DNA of 12,267 bases from Ruminococcus_G sp050944415 (GTDB lineage Bacteria; Bacillota; Clostridia; Lachnospirales; Lachnospiraceae): the NCBI GenBank assembly GCA_050944415.1, contig JBMNRA010000072.1:1-12267 (forward strand), read 5' to 3'. Position numbers and translations under genes: made by a program. The notes under the pieces were generated by a model. It worked only from the letters and a program-made list of their open reading frames with translations. It was not told the DNA's origin and ran no database searches. Positions 1 to 6,883 of the stretch are shown piece by piece (position 1 is the first letter of the stretch; the number at the start of each line of letters is the position of its first letter).

Positions 1-112
1 GAGATTTTTTGGTCAAGATATGGCTTTTGTAAGCTTTATTTCTAACTAATTTACCTGTTCCTGTTTTTTTGAAACGCTTTGCAGCAGCTCTGCTTGTTTT
101 AATTTTTGGCAT
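1..112 (-). CDS. rpmI: 50S ribosomal protein L35 (5' part, cut by window edge)
   Basis: Only the first 37 codons are in the window; the gene runs off the left end. The translated start reads MPKIKTSRAAAKRFKKTGTG, then a basic stretch ending near SHILTKKS, which is the typical N-terminus of L35, a small basic protein of the large ribosomal subunit. An AAGGAGG Shine-Dalgarno sequence sits at about 121-127, 8 nt before the ATG. It follows infC by a 28-nt gap in the same direction, as in the widespread infC-rpmI-rplT operon, so rplT is expected just outside the window. It has no promoter of its own in the gap and should be co-transcribed from the infC leader and controlled by the same attenuator. 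Confidence 0.95.
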   Translation of the reverse strand, partial: MPKIKTSRAAAKRFKKTGTGKLVRNKAYKSHILTKKS

Positions 113-140
113 TTTGTATTCCTCCTTGAAATATATGTTT

Positions 141-650
141 TTACTGACGTTTTTCGCTTAGGAACATCGTCATGCTTCTGCCTTCCACTTTCGGTGCTTT
201 TTCTACCACAGCAATATCAGACAGTTTTTCCGCAAAATCATCCAGAATGTATTTGCTGTTGTTCATATGAGCCATTTCTCTTCCCCGGAACCGCAGCGTA
301 ATCTTTACACGGTCCCCTTTGGAAATGAATTTCCTGGCTGCGCTGATTTTGGTGTTTAAATCATTGGTATCAATATTGGGTGAAAGACGAATCTCTTTCA
401 CTTCGATCGTTTTCTGCTTTCTTCTGGCCTCTTTCTCTTTTCTGGCCTGTTCATACTTAAATTTTCCGTAATCAACAATCTTGCACACCGGCGGTTTTGC
501 AGTCGGTGCAATCTTCACCAGATCCAGCCCTGCTTCCACAGCAATGTTATACGCTTCTTTGGATGACATGATCCCTATCTGTTCCCCATTCGCGCCAATC
601 AGCCGCACTTCCCGGTCGCGAATCTGCTCATTAATCATTAAATCGCTAAT
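141..650 (-). CDS. infC: Translation initiation factor IF-3
   Basis: IF-3 binds the 30S subunit, prevents premature 50S joining and checks the start codon-initiator tRNA match. The N-domain begins INEQIRDREVRLIGANGEQIG; the basic linker helix (about residues 66-82) reads KYEQARKEKEARRKQ; the C-domain contains EIRLSPNID, the RFRGRE motif and a C-terminus ending FLSEKRQ. From the first in-frame ATG (638) it would be 165 aa, but that ATG is 20 nt from the Shine-Dalgarno GGAGGT at 659-664. Four codons upstream an in-frame ATT at 648-650 is spaced 8 nt from it and gives I-S-D-L-M-I-N-E. I chose this start (169 aa) because AUU starts are a known feature of infC, through which IF-3 limits its own synthesis. 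The choice of start is inference; the gene identity is certain. Confidence 0.95.
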   Translation of the reverse strand: MSDLMINEQIRDREVRLIGANGEQIGIMSSKEAYNIAVEAGLDLVKIAPTAKPPVCKIVDYGKFKYEQARKEKEARRKQKTIEVKEIRLSPNIDTNDLNTKISAARKFISKGDRVKITLRFRGREMAHMNNSKYILDDFAEKLSDIAVVEKAPKVEGRSMTMFLSEKRQ

Positions 651-658
651 TGTAGTGC

Positions 659-664
659 ACCTCC
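659..664 (-). promoter_or_regulatory. infC ribosome binding site that points to an AUU start
   Basis: GGAGGT on the minus strand, 8 nt upstream of ATT (648-650) and 20 nt upstream of the nearest ATG (636-638). The spacing favours ATT as initiator. It lies directly after the U-tract of the attenuator hairpin, so terminator formation would end transcription just before the binding site. Confidence 0.75.
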
Positions 665-666
665 AT

Positions 667-702
667 AAAAAAATAAGTAGATAGACAGACTATCCACTTA
701 TT
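667..702 (-). terminator. Regulated intrinsic terminator before infC
   Basis: On the minus strand AATAAGTGGATAG (690-702) pairs with CTATCTACTTATT (672-684) over 13 bp with a single G-U pair and a 5-nt loop, followed by a run of U (667-673). It stands 3-8 nt before the infC ribosome binding site, so it is an attenuator of the operon, not the end of uvrB. Confidence 0.8.
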
Positions 703-809
703 CATATCACATAATAATTCCGCTTATTAATTATTACTAATATTAACCGTAGTCACTCACTTGTGCTAAGGTGAGAGTGGATACTCTTCTTTGTTTTTCA
801 TACCCTGTA

Positions 810-839
810 ACTTTATCATATGGACATACTGCCTGTCAA
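810..839 (-). promoter_or_regulatory. Sigma-A-type promoter of the infC operon
   Basis: Perfect -35 TTGACA (834-839) and -10 TAAAGT (810-815, 4 of 6 to consensus) separated by 18 nt on the minus strand. It lies 4 nt past the uvrB stop codon and reads into the L20-type leader. Confidence 0.75.
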
Positions 840-842
840 CTA

Positions 843-2831
843 CTATTTTTGCAAATCGGACAGATTTTTCTTAAGTTCAATCATTTTATCCCTCAGCTCT
901 GCTGCCATCTCAAAATTCAGATCTGCTGCCGCCTTTCTCATCTGTTTTTCCACCTGGGCAACCAGTTTCTTCAGTTCATCTTCGCTCATGGACTCAGGAT
1001 CTTTTTCCATCTCCTTCTCTGTTCTGGCGACTTCTTTCGAAATACTGATCAGATCCCTCACCGCCTTTTTTATTGTCTGAGGAGTAATTCCATGTTCTTC
1101 ATTATAGGCAGCCTGCAGCCGGCGCCGACGCATGGTTTCATCAATGGCTACCCGCATGGAATCCGTGACCGTATCGGCATACATGATAACCCGCCCCTCC
1201 GCATTTCTGGCCGCGCGCCCGATGGTCTGTATCAGTGACGTTTCCGAACGCAGGAATCCTTCTTTATCCGCATCCAGTATGGCCACCAGCGTGATTTCCG
1301 GAATGTCAAGCCCCTCACGGAGCAGGTTGATGCCCACCAGAACGTCAAAGACATCCAGCCGCATATCCCGGATAATTTCCGTCCGCTCCAGCGTATCAAT
1401 ATCCGAATGCAGGTATTTTACGCGGATTCCCAGATTTTTCATATAATCGGTAAGATCCTCCGCCATCCGTTTGGTAAGAGTGGTAATCAGCACTTTATGA
1501 TGCTTTTCCGTCTCTTTATATACCTCTGAGACCAGATCATCGATCTGTCCTTCCACCGGCCGTACTTCCACCTCCGGATCCAGAAGACCCGTGGGACGGA
1601 TAATCTGCTCCGCTCTGAGCATTTCATGTTCTTCCTCATACTCTCCCGGTGTAGCGGACACAAACATCACCTGATCAATATGCTGTTCAAACTCTGTAAA
1701 ATTAAGGGGACGGTTGTCCTTTGCGGATGGCAGTCGGAAACCGTAATCCACCAGCGTTGTTTTTCTGGACTGATCGCCCGCGAACATGCCTCTGATCTGG
1801 GGAACCGTTTTGTGAGATTCATCGATAATCAGCAGATAATCATCTCCGAAGTAATCCATCAGCGTATAAGGCGGCTGTCCGGGCTTTAGGCCCGCCAGAT
1901 GGCGGGAATAATTCTCTATGCCGGAACAGAAACCGGTTTCTTTCAGCATTTCAATATCAAAATTGGTTCGCTCCTGGATTCTCTGTGCTTCCAGTAGCTT
2001 GTCTTCGCTTTTGAAAAAACGCACCTGCTCCTCCAGCTCTTTTTCAATATCCTTTGATGCCCGCAGGATCTGCTCCATGGGAACCACGTAGTGGGAAGCA
2101 GGAAAAATGGCCACATGGTTCATTTCCCGCAGAATTTCACCGGTCAGCGTATCAATTTCCACAATTCTGTCAATCTCATCTCCAAAGAATTCTACCCGGT
2201 AAGCCTTATCCGTGGCATCCGCCGGAAAAATCTCAACCACATCTCCCCGCACGCGGAAGGTGCCCCGGTGAAAATCCATCTCATTTCTGTCATATTGGAT
2301 ATCCACCAGCCTTCTCAGCAGATCATCCCGGTCTCTCTCCATTCCCGGACGCAGAGAAATGATCATGTTCTTATAGTCTTTCGGGCTTCCGATTCCATAA
2401 ATGCAGGATACACTGGATACAATGATCACATCCCGCCGTTCCGAAAGCGCCGCTGTCGCCGACAGGCGCAGCTTGTCAATTTCATCATTGATGGAGGAAT
2501 CTTTGGCAATATAAGTATCCGATGAGGGAACATATGCCTCCGGCTGATAGTAGTCGTAGTAGGAGACAAAATATTCCACCGCGTTATCAGGGAACATCTC
2601 CTTGAATTCTCCGTACAACTGAGCGGCCAGTGTTTTATTATGGGCGATGACCAGTGTGGGTTTCTGCAACTGCTCGATCACGTTGGCCATCGTAAACGTC
2701 TTTCCAGAACCCGTAACCCCCAGTAAAGTCTGGCATTGATTGCCTTCCTTGAACCCTTTTACAAGCGCCTCGATTGCCTGCGGCTGATCGCCTGTGGGCT
2801 GATACGGGGCCTTTAAAACGAATTTATCCAT
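843..2831 (-). CDS. uvrB: UvrABC system protein B (excinuclease helicase subunit)
   Basis: UvrB receives damaged DNA from UvrA, verifies the lesion with its beta-hairpin and recruits UvrC for incision in nucleotide excision repair. The 662 aa are the usual full length. Walker A is GVTGSGKT (38-45); the damage-verifying hairpin contains YYDYYQPEAY (91-100); the DESH Walker B box is at 337-340; motif VI QTIGRAAR is at 535-542; the C-terminal UVR motif that binds UvrC/UvrA is at about 623-658. The ATG is preceded by AAGGAGAG at a good distance. No uvrA or uvrC is visible and no convincing sigma-A promoter or SOS box was found by eye upstream, where repeat-rich accessory DNA abuts the gene. Its own promoter may lie within 2850-3160. 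Confidence 0.98.
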   Translation of the reverse strand: MDKFVLKAPYQPTGDQPQAIEALVKGFKEGNQCQTLLGVTGSGKTFTMANVIEQLQKPTLVIAHNKTLAAQLYGEFKEMFPDNAVEYFVSYYDYYQPEAYVPSSDTYIAKDSSINDEIDKLRLSATAALSERRDVIIVSSVSCIYGIGSPKDYKNMIISLRPGMERDRDDLLRRLVDIQYDRNEMDFHRGTFRVRGDVVEIFPADATDKAYRVEFFGDEIDRIVEIDTLTGEILREMNHVAIFPASHYVVPMEQILRASKDIEKELEEQVRFFKSEDKLLEAQRIQERTNFDIEMLKETGFCSGIENYSRHLAGLKPGQPPYTLMDYFGDDYLLIIDESHKTVPQIRGMFAGDQSRKTTLVDYGFRLPSAKDNRPLNFTEFEQHIDQVMFVSATPGEYEEEHEMLRAEQIIRPTGLLDPEVEVRPVEGQIDDLVSEVYKETEKHHKVLITTLTKRMAEDLTDYMKNLGIRVKYLHSDIDTLERTEIIRDMRLDVFDVLVGINLLREGLDIPEITLVAILDADKEGFLRSETSLIQTIGRAARNAEGRVIMYADTVTDSMRVAIDETMRRRRLQAAYNEEHGITPQTIKKAVRDLISISKEVARTEKEMEKDPESMSEDELKKLVAQVEKQMRKAAADLNFEMAAELRDKMIELKKNLSDLQK

Positions 2832-2847
2832 AGCAAAATCTCTCCTT

Positions 2848-2998
2848 TGTGACTTTTGATACGTTCAATATCAGCCACCCTCAAAAAATTCATTCGTAAC
2901 GAAAATGGCAAAATAATAGCCTTATAGGACTCCATTACGAATCCAGAAAGGCAAAAGTCACATTACGAAGTATCCTTTAGGAAAACACTTTTTTGAGG
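2848..2998. repeat. Cluster of inverted and direct repeats between uvrB and the recombinase (possible attachment/arm-site zone)
   Basis: This non-coding stretch holds three perfect inverted repeats: TGTGACTTTTG (2848-2858) with its complement at 2952-2962; CCTCAAAAAA (2879-2888) with TTTTTTGAGG (2989-2998); ATTCGTAA (2892-2899) with TTACGAAT (2935-2942). CATTACGAA occurs directly repeated at 2933-2941 and 2961-2969, and a related CATTCGTAACGAA begins at 2891. Such short spaced repeats next to a tyrosine recombinase gene resemble integrase arm-binding or core sites, but that role is inference. It could also be regulatory DNA for uvrB. Confidence 0.45.
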
Positions 2999-3040
2999 AC
3001 TAAATAGCACAAGATAACCTTAGCGGGCAAAGCACCTCGA

Positions 3041-3135
3041 AAAACCTCCGGTTTTCCTCGGTCGCTTCGCTCGCCAGATATATGCAAGGCCGACTGTTCA
3101 TGCAAGCATGACAGTCTGCTTTGCATATATCTGGC
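3041..3135. repeat. Long imperfect palindrome, REP/MITE-like
   Basis: A perfect 15-bp outer arm, GCCAGATATATGCAA (3073-3087) and its complement (3121-3135), encloses an inner arm GACTGT/ACAGTC and TCATGC/GCATGA (3092-3116), giving one hairpin of about 63 nt. A smaller hairpin AAAACC/GGTTTT lies just left at about 3042-3055. Imperfect direct repeats flank the block (2997-3017 and 3147-3166, 17 of 21 positions alike). Both strands are open in several frames, which yields spurious ORFs. I suspect a dispersed repeat family of this bacterial group but could not check copy number. Confidence 0.6.
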
Positions 3136-3150
3136 TCTGCCCTTTCGGAC

Positions 3151-3159
3151 ATTATAGCA
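3151..3159 (-). promoter_or_regulatory. Candidate extended -10 promoter reading through the palindrome toward uvrB
   Basis: On the minus strand TGC precedes a perfect TATAAT (3151-3156), an extended -10 arrangement. No good -35 is seen at 17 nt. If active, transcription would start near 3144, run through the 3073-3135 hairpin and toward uvrB. In AT-rich DNA this can be chance. Confidence 0.3.
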
Positions 3160-3192
3160 AAGATAATGATAAAAGTATATAGGACGAAAAGT

Positions 3193-3233
3193 AAAAAAAG
3201 TACAAATGTTCGAGTGGTACATCTGTACTTTTT
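3193..3233 (-). terminator. Intrinsic terminator after the downstream recombinase
   Basis: On the minus strand a 15-bp stem (3219-3233 with 3195-3209, one G-U pair) with a 9-nt loop is followed by U residues at 3193-3194, giving a 3' arm that ends in seven U. It begins 24 nt past the recombinase stop codon. The A-rich 5' arm makes it potentially bidirectional. Confidence 0.75.
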
Positions 3234-3257
3234 CATACTTTCTTCCTTATATTGTTG

Positions 3258-4547
3258 TCATGCCGCCATTAAATATTCCTCGGCTGCCTCGTCTATTTCC
3301 TTCAGATCGGAGTAATCATAGTATTTCTCTTCTCGGCTTTCCGGAAGAACTTCTTCCATGAATGGTTCGATAGCATATAAGCAATCTTCAATGATTTCAG
3401 CGGTATCCCCATAAACGTCCGCTGATATAATCTCTTTTGAATGCCCTAACATATGCGATATTCCTTTGATATTAAAGTCATGTTTCAAAAGAATGGTCGT
3501 ATATGTATTTCTCAACTGATGGAAATGAATATCCGGAAGTCCTAAAGAAGCAAGCAGTTCTTTATAATATTTCTGATGATAACTTTTACTTCTTGGATTT
3601 CCATAGGTGGAACAACAGATGTAATCCCAGTCACGGAACTCTTTACTTCTTCGCCTGCGATTCTTCTCATAAATCCGGCGCTGTTCCAGAATCGCCTCAA
3701 ACACATAGTCTGGAATAGGGATCTCCCTTATACTGGACGGAGTTTTTGGCTTGATTTCCTGTTTTGTAAGCATTTTAGGCGGTACATCTTCCGCTTTGGA
3801 ATTTGGCTTTTTCCCCAACTGCCTCTGTATTTTCAATGTGCGGTTGATATAGTCTACATCACTGTATTTCAACCCATTGATCTCTCCACGCCGCAGGCCC
3901 ATCAGAACTGCAAATAAGATCTGCATATGGATCGGCGTCTCTTTGCTCGCCTCTATTAACTGAAATACCTGCGGGAGCGTCAGTGTCTTGCTTACATCTA
4001 TCTTTAATACACGGTATGCCTTCTTTTTAATCTTCTTTGGCAGCGGAACCCCCTCCGCTGGATTTACCGCTATTACATTCTTCGATTTCGCATAAGCCAG
4101 TGCTGTATTCATGACTGTTTTCGCCAGTCGTGCGATAGATTCATGTTTTGCCGCAATGGTATTATATAGTTTTCTGATATATCCCTGGTTCAGAGTTGCC
4201 ATATACATTTTTCCCAACTGCGGATTCACATAGTTGTAAACCACATTTTTATAGCCATTATAGCTGTTATCAGCTATCCTGGGGCGCATAATTTCCTCCA
4301 GCCAGAACCCCATGAAGTCTGCAACTTTAATCCTGTCGTAAACAATATAGGTTCCTTCGTGAAGCTGTCCAACCACTTCATCCCGTTCTGTATTTGCCGC
4401 TCTCTCACTGCTGAATCCAGAATGCTGTTTTGTCTTTTCCGTTCCATCTGCAAATTTCAACAGGACTCGGAACCCATAGCCTTTCTTTATGGTCGTAACA
4501 GAATACACTTTATATTCTGCATATTTCTTAAAATCAAATTTTTTCAT
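3258..4547 (-). CDS. Tyrosine recombinase / integrase (downstream of a coupled pair)
   Basis: A site-specific DNA recombinase of the phage/ICE integrase type, 429 aa from this start. An N-terminal arm-binding region (about 1-70) is followed by a SAM-like core-binding domain (about 74-165) and the catalytic domain (about 190-400). The full catalytic set is visible: R219 (GLRRGE), K268, H343 and R346 (HQLR), H369 (LGHS) and Y379. An acidic tail follows. An upstream in-frame ATG at 4580 would add 11 residues, but the start at 4547 has GGAGGGG (4552-4558) 4 nt before it. The stop of the upstream recombinase frame (TAG, 4549-4551) is one base from this ATG, so translation is probably coupled. No excisionase is seen. 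Its target site is unknown. Confidence 0.93.
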   Translation of the reverse strand: MKKFDFKKYAEYKVYSVTTIKKGYGFRVLLKFADGTEKTKQHSGFSSERAANTERDEVVGQLHEGTYIVYDRIKVADFMGFWLEEIMRPRIADNSYNGYKNVVYNYVNPQLGKMYMATLNQGYIRKLYNTIAAKHESIARLAKTVMNTALAYAKSKNVIAVNPAEGVPLPKKIKKKAYRVLKIDVSKTLTLPQVFQLIEASKETPIHMQILFAVLMGLRRGEINGLKYSDVDYINRTLKIQRQLGKKPNSKAEDVPPKMLTKQEIKPKTPSSIREIPIPDYVFEAILEQRRIYEKNRRRRSKEFRDWDYICCSTYGNPRSKSYHQKYYKELLASLGLPDIHFHQLRNTYTTILLKHDFNIKGISHMLGHSKEIISADVYGDTAEIIEDCLYAIEPFMEEVLPESREEKYYDYSDLKEIDEAAEEYLMAA

Positions 4548-4548
4548 G

Positions 4549-5727
4549 CTACCCCTCCGTTCCTGTCCGTTCTGGAACAAAAGTGTCGTTCATAAATGCA
4601 ATGATTTTATCTTTCTCGTCCATAACCTCGCAGTAATATTCATAGGTGGTATGAATCGAATTGTGGCCTAGTAATCCGGAAATCTTTACCAGGGGAACAC
4701 CTCTCTCGATCAATATAGTCGCAAACATATGGCGCAGGCCATGAACAGTGATAACCGGAAGGCCATTTCTCTCACAGAGTTTTGTCAATGCCTGGTTCAT
4801 GGAGCTTAACCCTCTCGGCTTTCCATCCTCCCGGCAACTGACGTATCCATGATCTTCATAATTTCCGGCATACCATTCCTTTTTCATTTCCACATAATGT
4901 AACCGGCGTTCCACTTCTTTCATGATCGCCTTTGGAACTTTCAGTATCCGGAAACTGTTCTCTGTTTTAGGATCACGTTCGATAACCGTATATTCTTCTA
5001 TTTCAAATCCTTCTTTTACTTTTGGATTTGCCACTAACTGCCGACTGATCCTGACTGTCTGTTTTTCAAAATCAAAATCGCTGAATTTGAGTCCAAGGAT
5101 TTCTCCTTTTCTCAGACCGCAGAACAATCCCAGTAAAATTTCCAAATACCACGGGTTCTTACTGGCCGCCTGCAGGAACATTTTCAGTTTTGCTTTACTG
5201 AATATTCTGATCTTTGGTTTTGTCCTCGGATAAGGCTTTGTCTCCGGAACCGGATTATAATTGATAAATCCGTCAAACAAAGCGTCTTTAAATGCCAGAC
5301 TCAACAATTCTCTTCCTTTATTACCTGCCGAAGAACAGATTTTTGATACCTGCTCCAGTAATTTATCCAGATACTCTACTGTTACAAATCTCAGTTTTAC
5401 ATCGGTTTCCATACTGGGCAAAATCAGCTCATACAAGGTATAGGAGCCTAACATTCTGGTAGTTGTCTCAATCCGCAGAGAATAAATATGCTCAAACCAA
5501 TATTTCAGATATTCTCCAAACATTACATCTGTATTTTTCAGATAGGCAACTTGAAATTCCCGCTGTTTCTCCCGGTATCGTTCTTCATATTCCCAGTAAC
5601 TTTTTTCAGCCTCTTCCGGAGTTTTAAACCCGCCTTTTTTGCTGTATTTTGTGGTCAGGTCATCCATCAACTCTTTTGTCCGATGATACCAGGAACCCCC
5701 TTCATAAAAGACTACTCTTTTTTCTTC
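4549..5727 (-). other. Tyrosine recombinase module within the chimeric frame (upstream of the pair)
   Basis: This 392-residue segment is a full integrase in domain content but has no ATG, GTG or TTG at the expected N-terminus; it begins E-E-K-R-V-V-F-Y directly after VirB4 sequence. The first internal Met is about 21 residues in, inside the arm-binding domain. Its last codons (GAG GGG TAG) form the ribosome binding site of the next recombinase. Catalytic motifs GLRKGE, HGLRH, LGHN and the following tyrosine are intact. Confidence 0.85.
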
Positions 5728-6858
5728 CTCCACACCCAGAAGACGGTTCTGAGCCTCATTGACCGCCTCGTCCGTGGGGATCGGAATAATATCAATGCTG
5801 ATCATCATGTTCTGGTTGATGTCGGCAAACTCCGATACCATAGTGTCTGAGATATAAGAAGCATAATCCTTCAGATACAGCACCCGGCCATACCGTTCCC
5901 CTACTTTGAAATAGTCTTTCTCAAACTCCATCGTGTCCGGACAGATATAGTCTTTAAAGCTGTGACCCAGTTTTGCGGATGTTTTCATATCAAAAGAGAA
6001 ATGGCTTTCCTCTCCGGCCCGGTAGAAACTGTGCAGCACATGAAGCTTTTCCTGTGCGTCCAGTTCTTCGCACTTGGAACCCAGGTTGCTGAAATGAGAG
6101 ATCAGCCCGTTTCCGGTATGCAGAAAATAGTTCCTTGCGTCCTCCACGTTCTTCCGATACACGGAGATCGTCACATACAATTCCCGGATCATGCCATTAG
6201 CTCCCACGGTTTTTTCCATGAGCATGTCGTTGACTTCCTTTCGGTACTTGTCCAGTCCGTCCTCCTGCATGGGGATAAAGACCGCCTCTTTCAGCTCCTC
6301 CTTGTTCAGTCTACGGATAATGATCGTCAGCTTGGTCGTGGCTCCGCAGTCAAAAAAGTTCAGAATACTTGTGTAATCCAGAAACATGGATTTCTTATCT
6401 TCCTCGGACGCCACCTCAAAGTTGATGTCCGTAAACCGATACGTCTTCGCATACTTGTTTTTCCCTACCAGAAAGATCCCGTCTTTCCAGATGGTCTGGA
6501 TCGGGATTGCCTGCTGTACGCTCTTCGGGATTTTAAACTTCTCCTTGTCCTGCCGCATGACGGTTTTTAGTGTTCTTAACATGCTTTCCCATCGCCTCCT
6601 TTTCCTGCTTTCTGATTTCATCCTTTGCCAATTCGTAATACAGGTTTTCCGGATGGAATACCAGATATTTCGGCATGAGGATCTCGCTCTTGATGCACCC
6701 CAACTGACTGTTTCCATTCCCATATGCGGGCGGAGCAAAAAATAAAGGCCCACAACAACGCCGCAGGCCAGAACCGCACAGATAAACTGGCGGAGTGACA
6801 GGCCAAAATACATAGCCTCCGTATATTCCCGGATTTCCCGGTTGATCTTAATCTCCAA
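4549..6858 (-). CDS. Chimeric frame: PrgI N-terminus + VirB4 N-terminus + tyrosine recombinase
   Basis: One uninterrupted 769-codon frame from a TTG start (residue numbers from TTG). Residues 1-54 (EIKINREIREYTEAMYFGLS, then two hydrophobic segments) match the PrgI family of Gram-positive conjugation machines. Residues 55-92 are an out-of-frame stretch of the same gene. Residues 93-377 start MLRTLKTVMRQDKEKFK and match the N-terminal part of a VirB4/TraE-type ATPase, stopping at NRLLGVE before any Walker motif. Residues 378-769 are a near-complete tyrosine recombinase: AP2-like arm-binding region (GSWYHRTK...KYSKKGGFKTPEEA), core-binding domain, and catalytic R583, K631, H706, R709, H732, Y742. 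The TTG at 6858 has AAGAAGG 7 nt upstream. An ATG at 6939 is also open, but the terminator at 6884-6909 lies between them, so that ATG is unlikely. Whether the fusion protein is made is unknown. Confidence 0.85.
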   Translation of the reverse strand: MEIKINREIREYTEAMYFGLSLRQFICAVLACGVVVGLYFLLRPHMGMETVSWGASRARSSCRNIWYSIRKTCITNWQRMKSESRKRRRWESMLRTLKTVMRQDKEKFKIPKSVQQAIPIQTIWKDGIFLVGKNKYAKTYRFTDINFEVASEEDKKSMFLDYTSILNFFDCGATTKLTIIIRRLNKEELKEAVFIPMQEDGLDKYRKEVNDMLMEKTVGANGMIRELYVTISVYRKNVEDARNYFLHTGNGLISHFSNLGSKCEELDAQEKLHVLHSFYRAGEESHFSFDMKTSAKLGHSFKDYICPDTMEFEKDYFKVGERYGRVLYLKDYASYISDTMVSEFADINQNMMISIDIIPIPTDEAVNEAQNRLLGVEEEKRVVFYEGGSWYHRTKELMDDLTTKYSKKGGFKTPEEAEKSYWEYEERYREKQREFQVAYLKNTDVMFGEYLKYWFEHIYSLRIETTTRMLGSYTLYELILPSMETDVKLRFVTVEYLDKLLEQVSKICSSAGNKGRELLSLAFKDALFDGFINYNPVPETKPYPRTKPKIRIFSKAKLKMFLQAASKNPWYLEILLGLFCGLRKGEILGLKFSDFDFEKQTVRISRQLVANPKVKEGFEIEEYTVIERDPKTENSFRILKVPKAIMKEVERRLHYVEMKKEWYAGNYEDHGYVSCREDGKPRGLSSMNQALTKLCERNGLPVITVHGLRHMFATILIERGVPLVKISGLLGHNSIHTTYEYYCEVMDEKDKIIAFMNDTFVPERTGTEG
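5728..6582 (-). pseudogene. VirB4-type conjugation ATPase, N-terminal 285 residues only
   Basis: VirB4 ATPases power type IV secretion in conjugation. The fragment starts at ATG 6582 (MLRTLKTVMRQDKEK), with GGAGG at 6595-6599, and keeps characteristic segments such as IWKDGIFLVGKNKYAKTYRF, CPDTMEFEKDYF and IDIIPIPTDEAV. It ends at NRLLGVE; the family normally continues for several hundred residues with Walker A and B motifs, all absent here. At the break it is joined in frame to a recombinase. It cannot work as an ATPase. It is the strongest sign that a conjugative element once occupied this site. Confidence 0.85.
6533..6858 (-). pseudogene. prgI-like conjugation membrane protein gene with internal deletion and frameshift
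   Basis: The first 54 codons (TTG start, AAGAAGG upstream) read as PrgI with its two-membrane-segment core (FICAVLACGVVVGLYFLL). After GMETVSW the expected middle is missing, and the expected C-terminal part (IKSEILMPKYLVFHPENLYY, then ELAKDEIRKQEKE) continues in another frame until TAA at 6533-6535. The deletion therefore moved the ribosome from the prgI frame into the frame of virB4, whose start (6582) lies inside the prgI 3' end, as is usual for these overlapping genes. Confidence 0.8.
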
Positions 6859-6883
6859 ATGATGACCTTCTTCAAAAAAGCAT

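Larger units (their letters stand above)
651..803 (-). ncRNA. L20-type attenuator leader of the infC-rpmI-rplT operon
   Basis: About 150 nt of untranslated leader lie between the predicted transcription start (near 803) and infC. It holds a CTCAC/GTGAG hairpin (771-775 with 756-760) and, downstream, an intrinsic terminator (667-702). The promoter-proximal segment TATCCACT (776-783) is exactly complementary to AGTGGATA (691-698) in the 5' arm of the terminator stem, so an antiterminator can compete with the terminator. In Firmicutes this operon is known to be repressed by ribosomal protein L20 through premature termination in such a leader (Rfam L20 leader). The two alternative pairings are read from sequence; L20 as the ligand is inferred from operon identity. 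Confidence 0.7.

Noticed and set aside
771..1446. Plus-strand ORFs antisense to uvrB (including 771-1238 and 1132-1446)
   Set aside because: No motifs, and uvrB is certain on the other strand.
2891..2970. Repeated CATTACGAA-type units considered as a CRISPR array
   Set aside because: Units are 9-13 bp, few and unequal, with no cas genes nearby.
2977..3236. Two overlapping minus-strand ORFs (78 and 81 codons) after the recombinase, one starting with a hydrophobic segment
   Set aside because: Their coding would run through the terminator hairpin and the palindrome, both frames are open because of the palindrome, and the C-terminal parts translate repeat sequence. A small membrane peptide at 3236 with AAGGAAG before it cannot be fully excluded.
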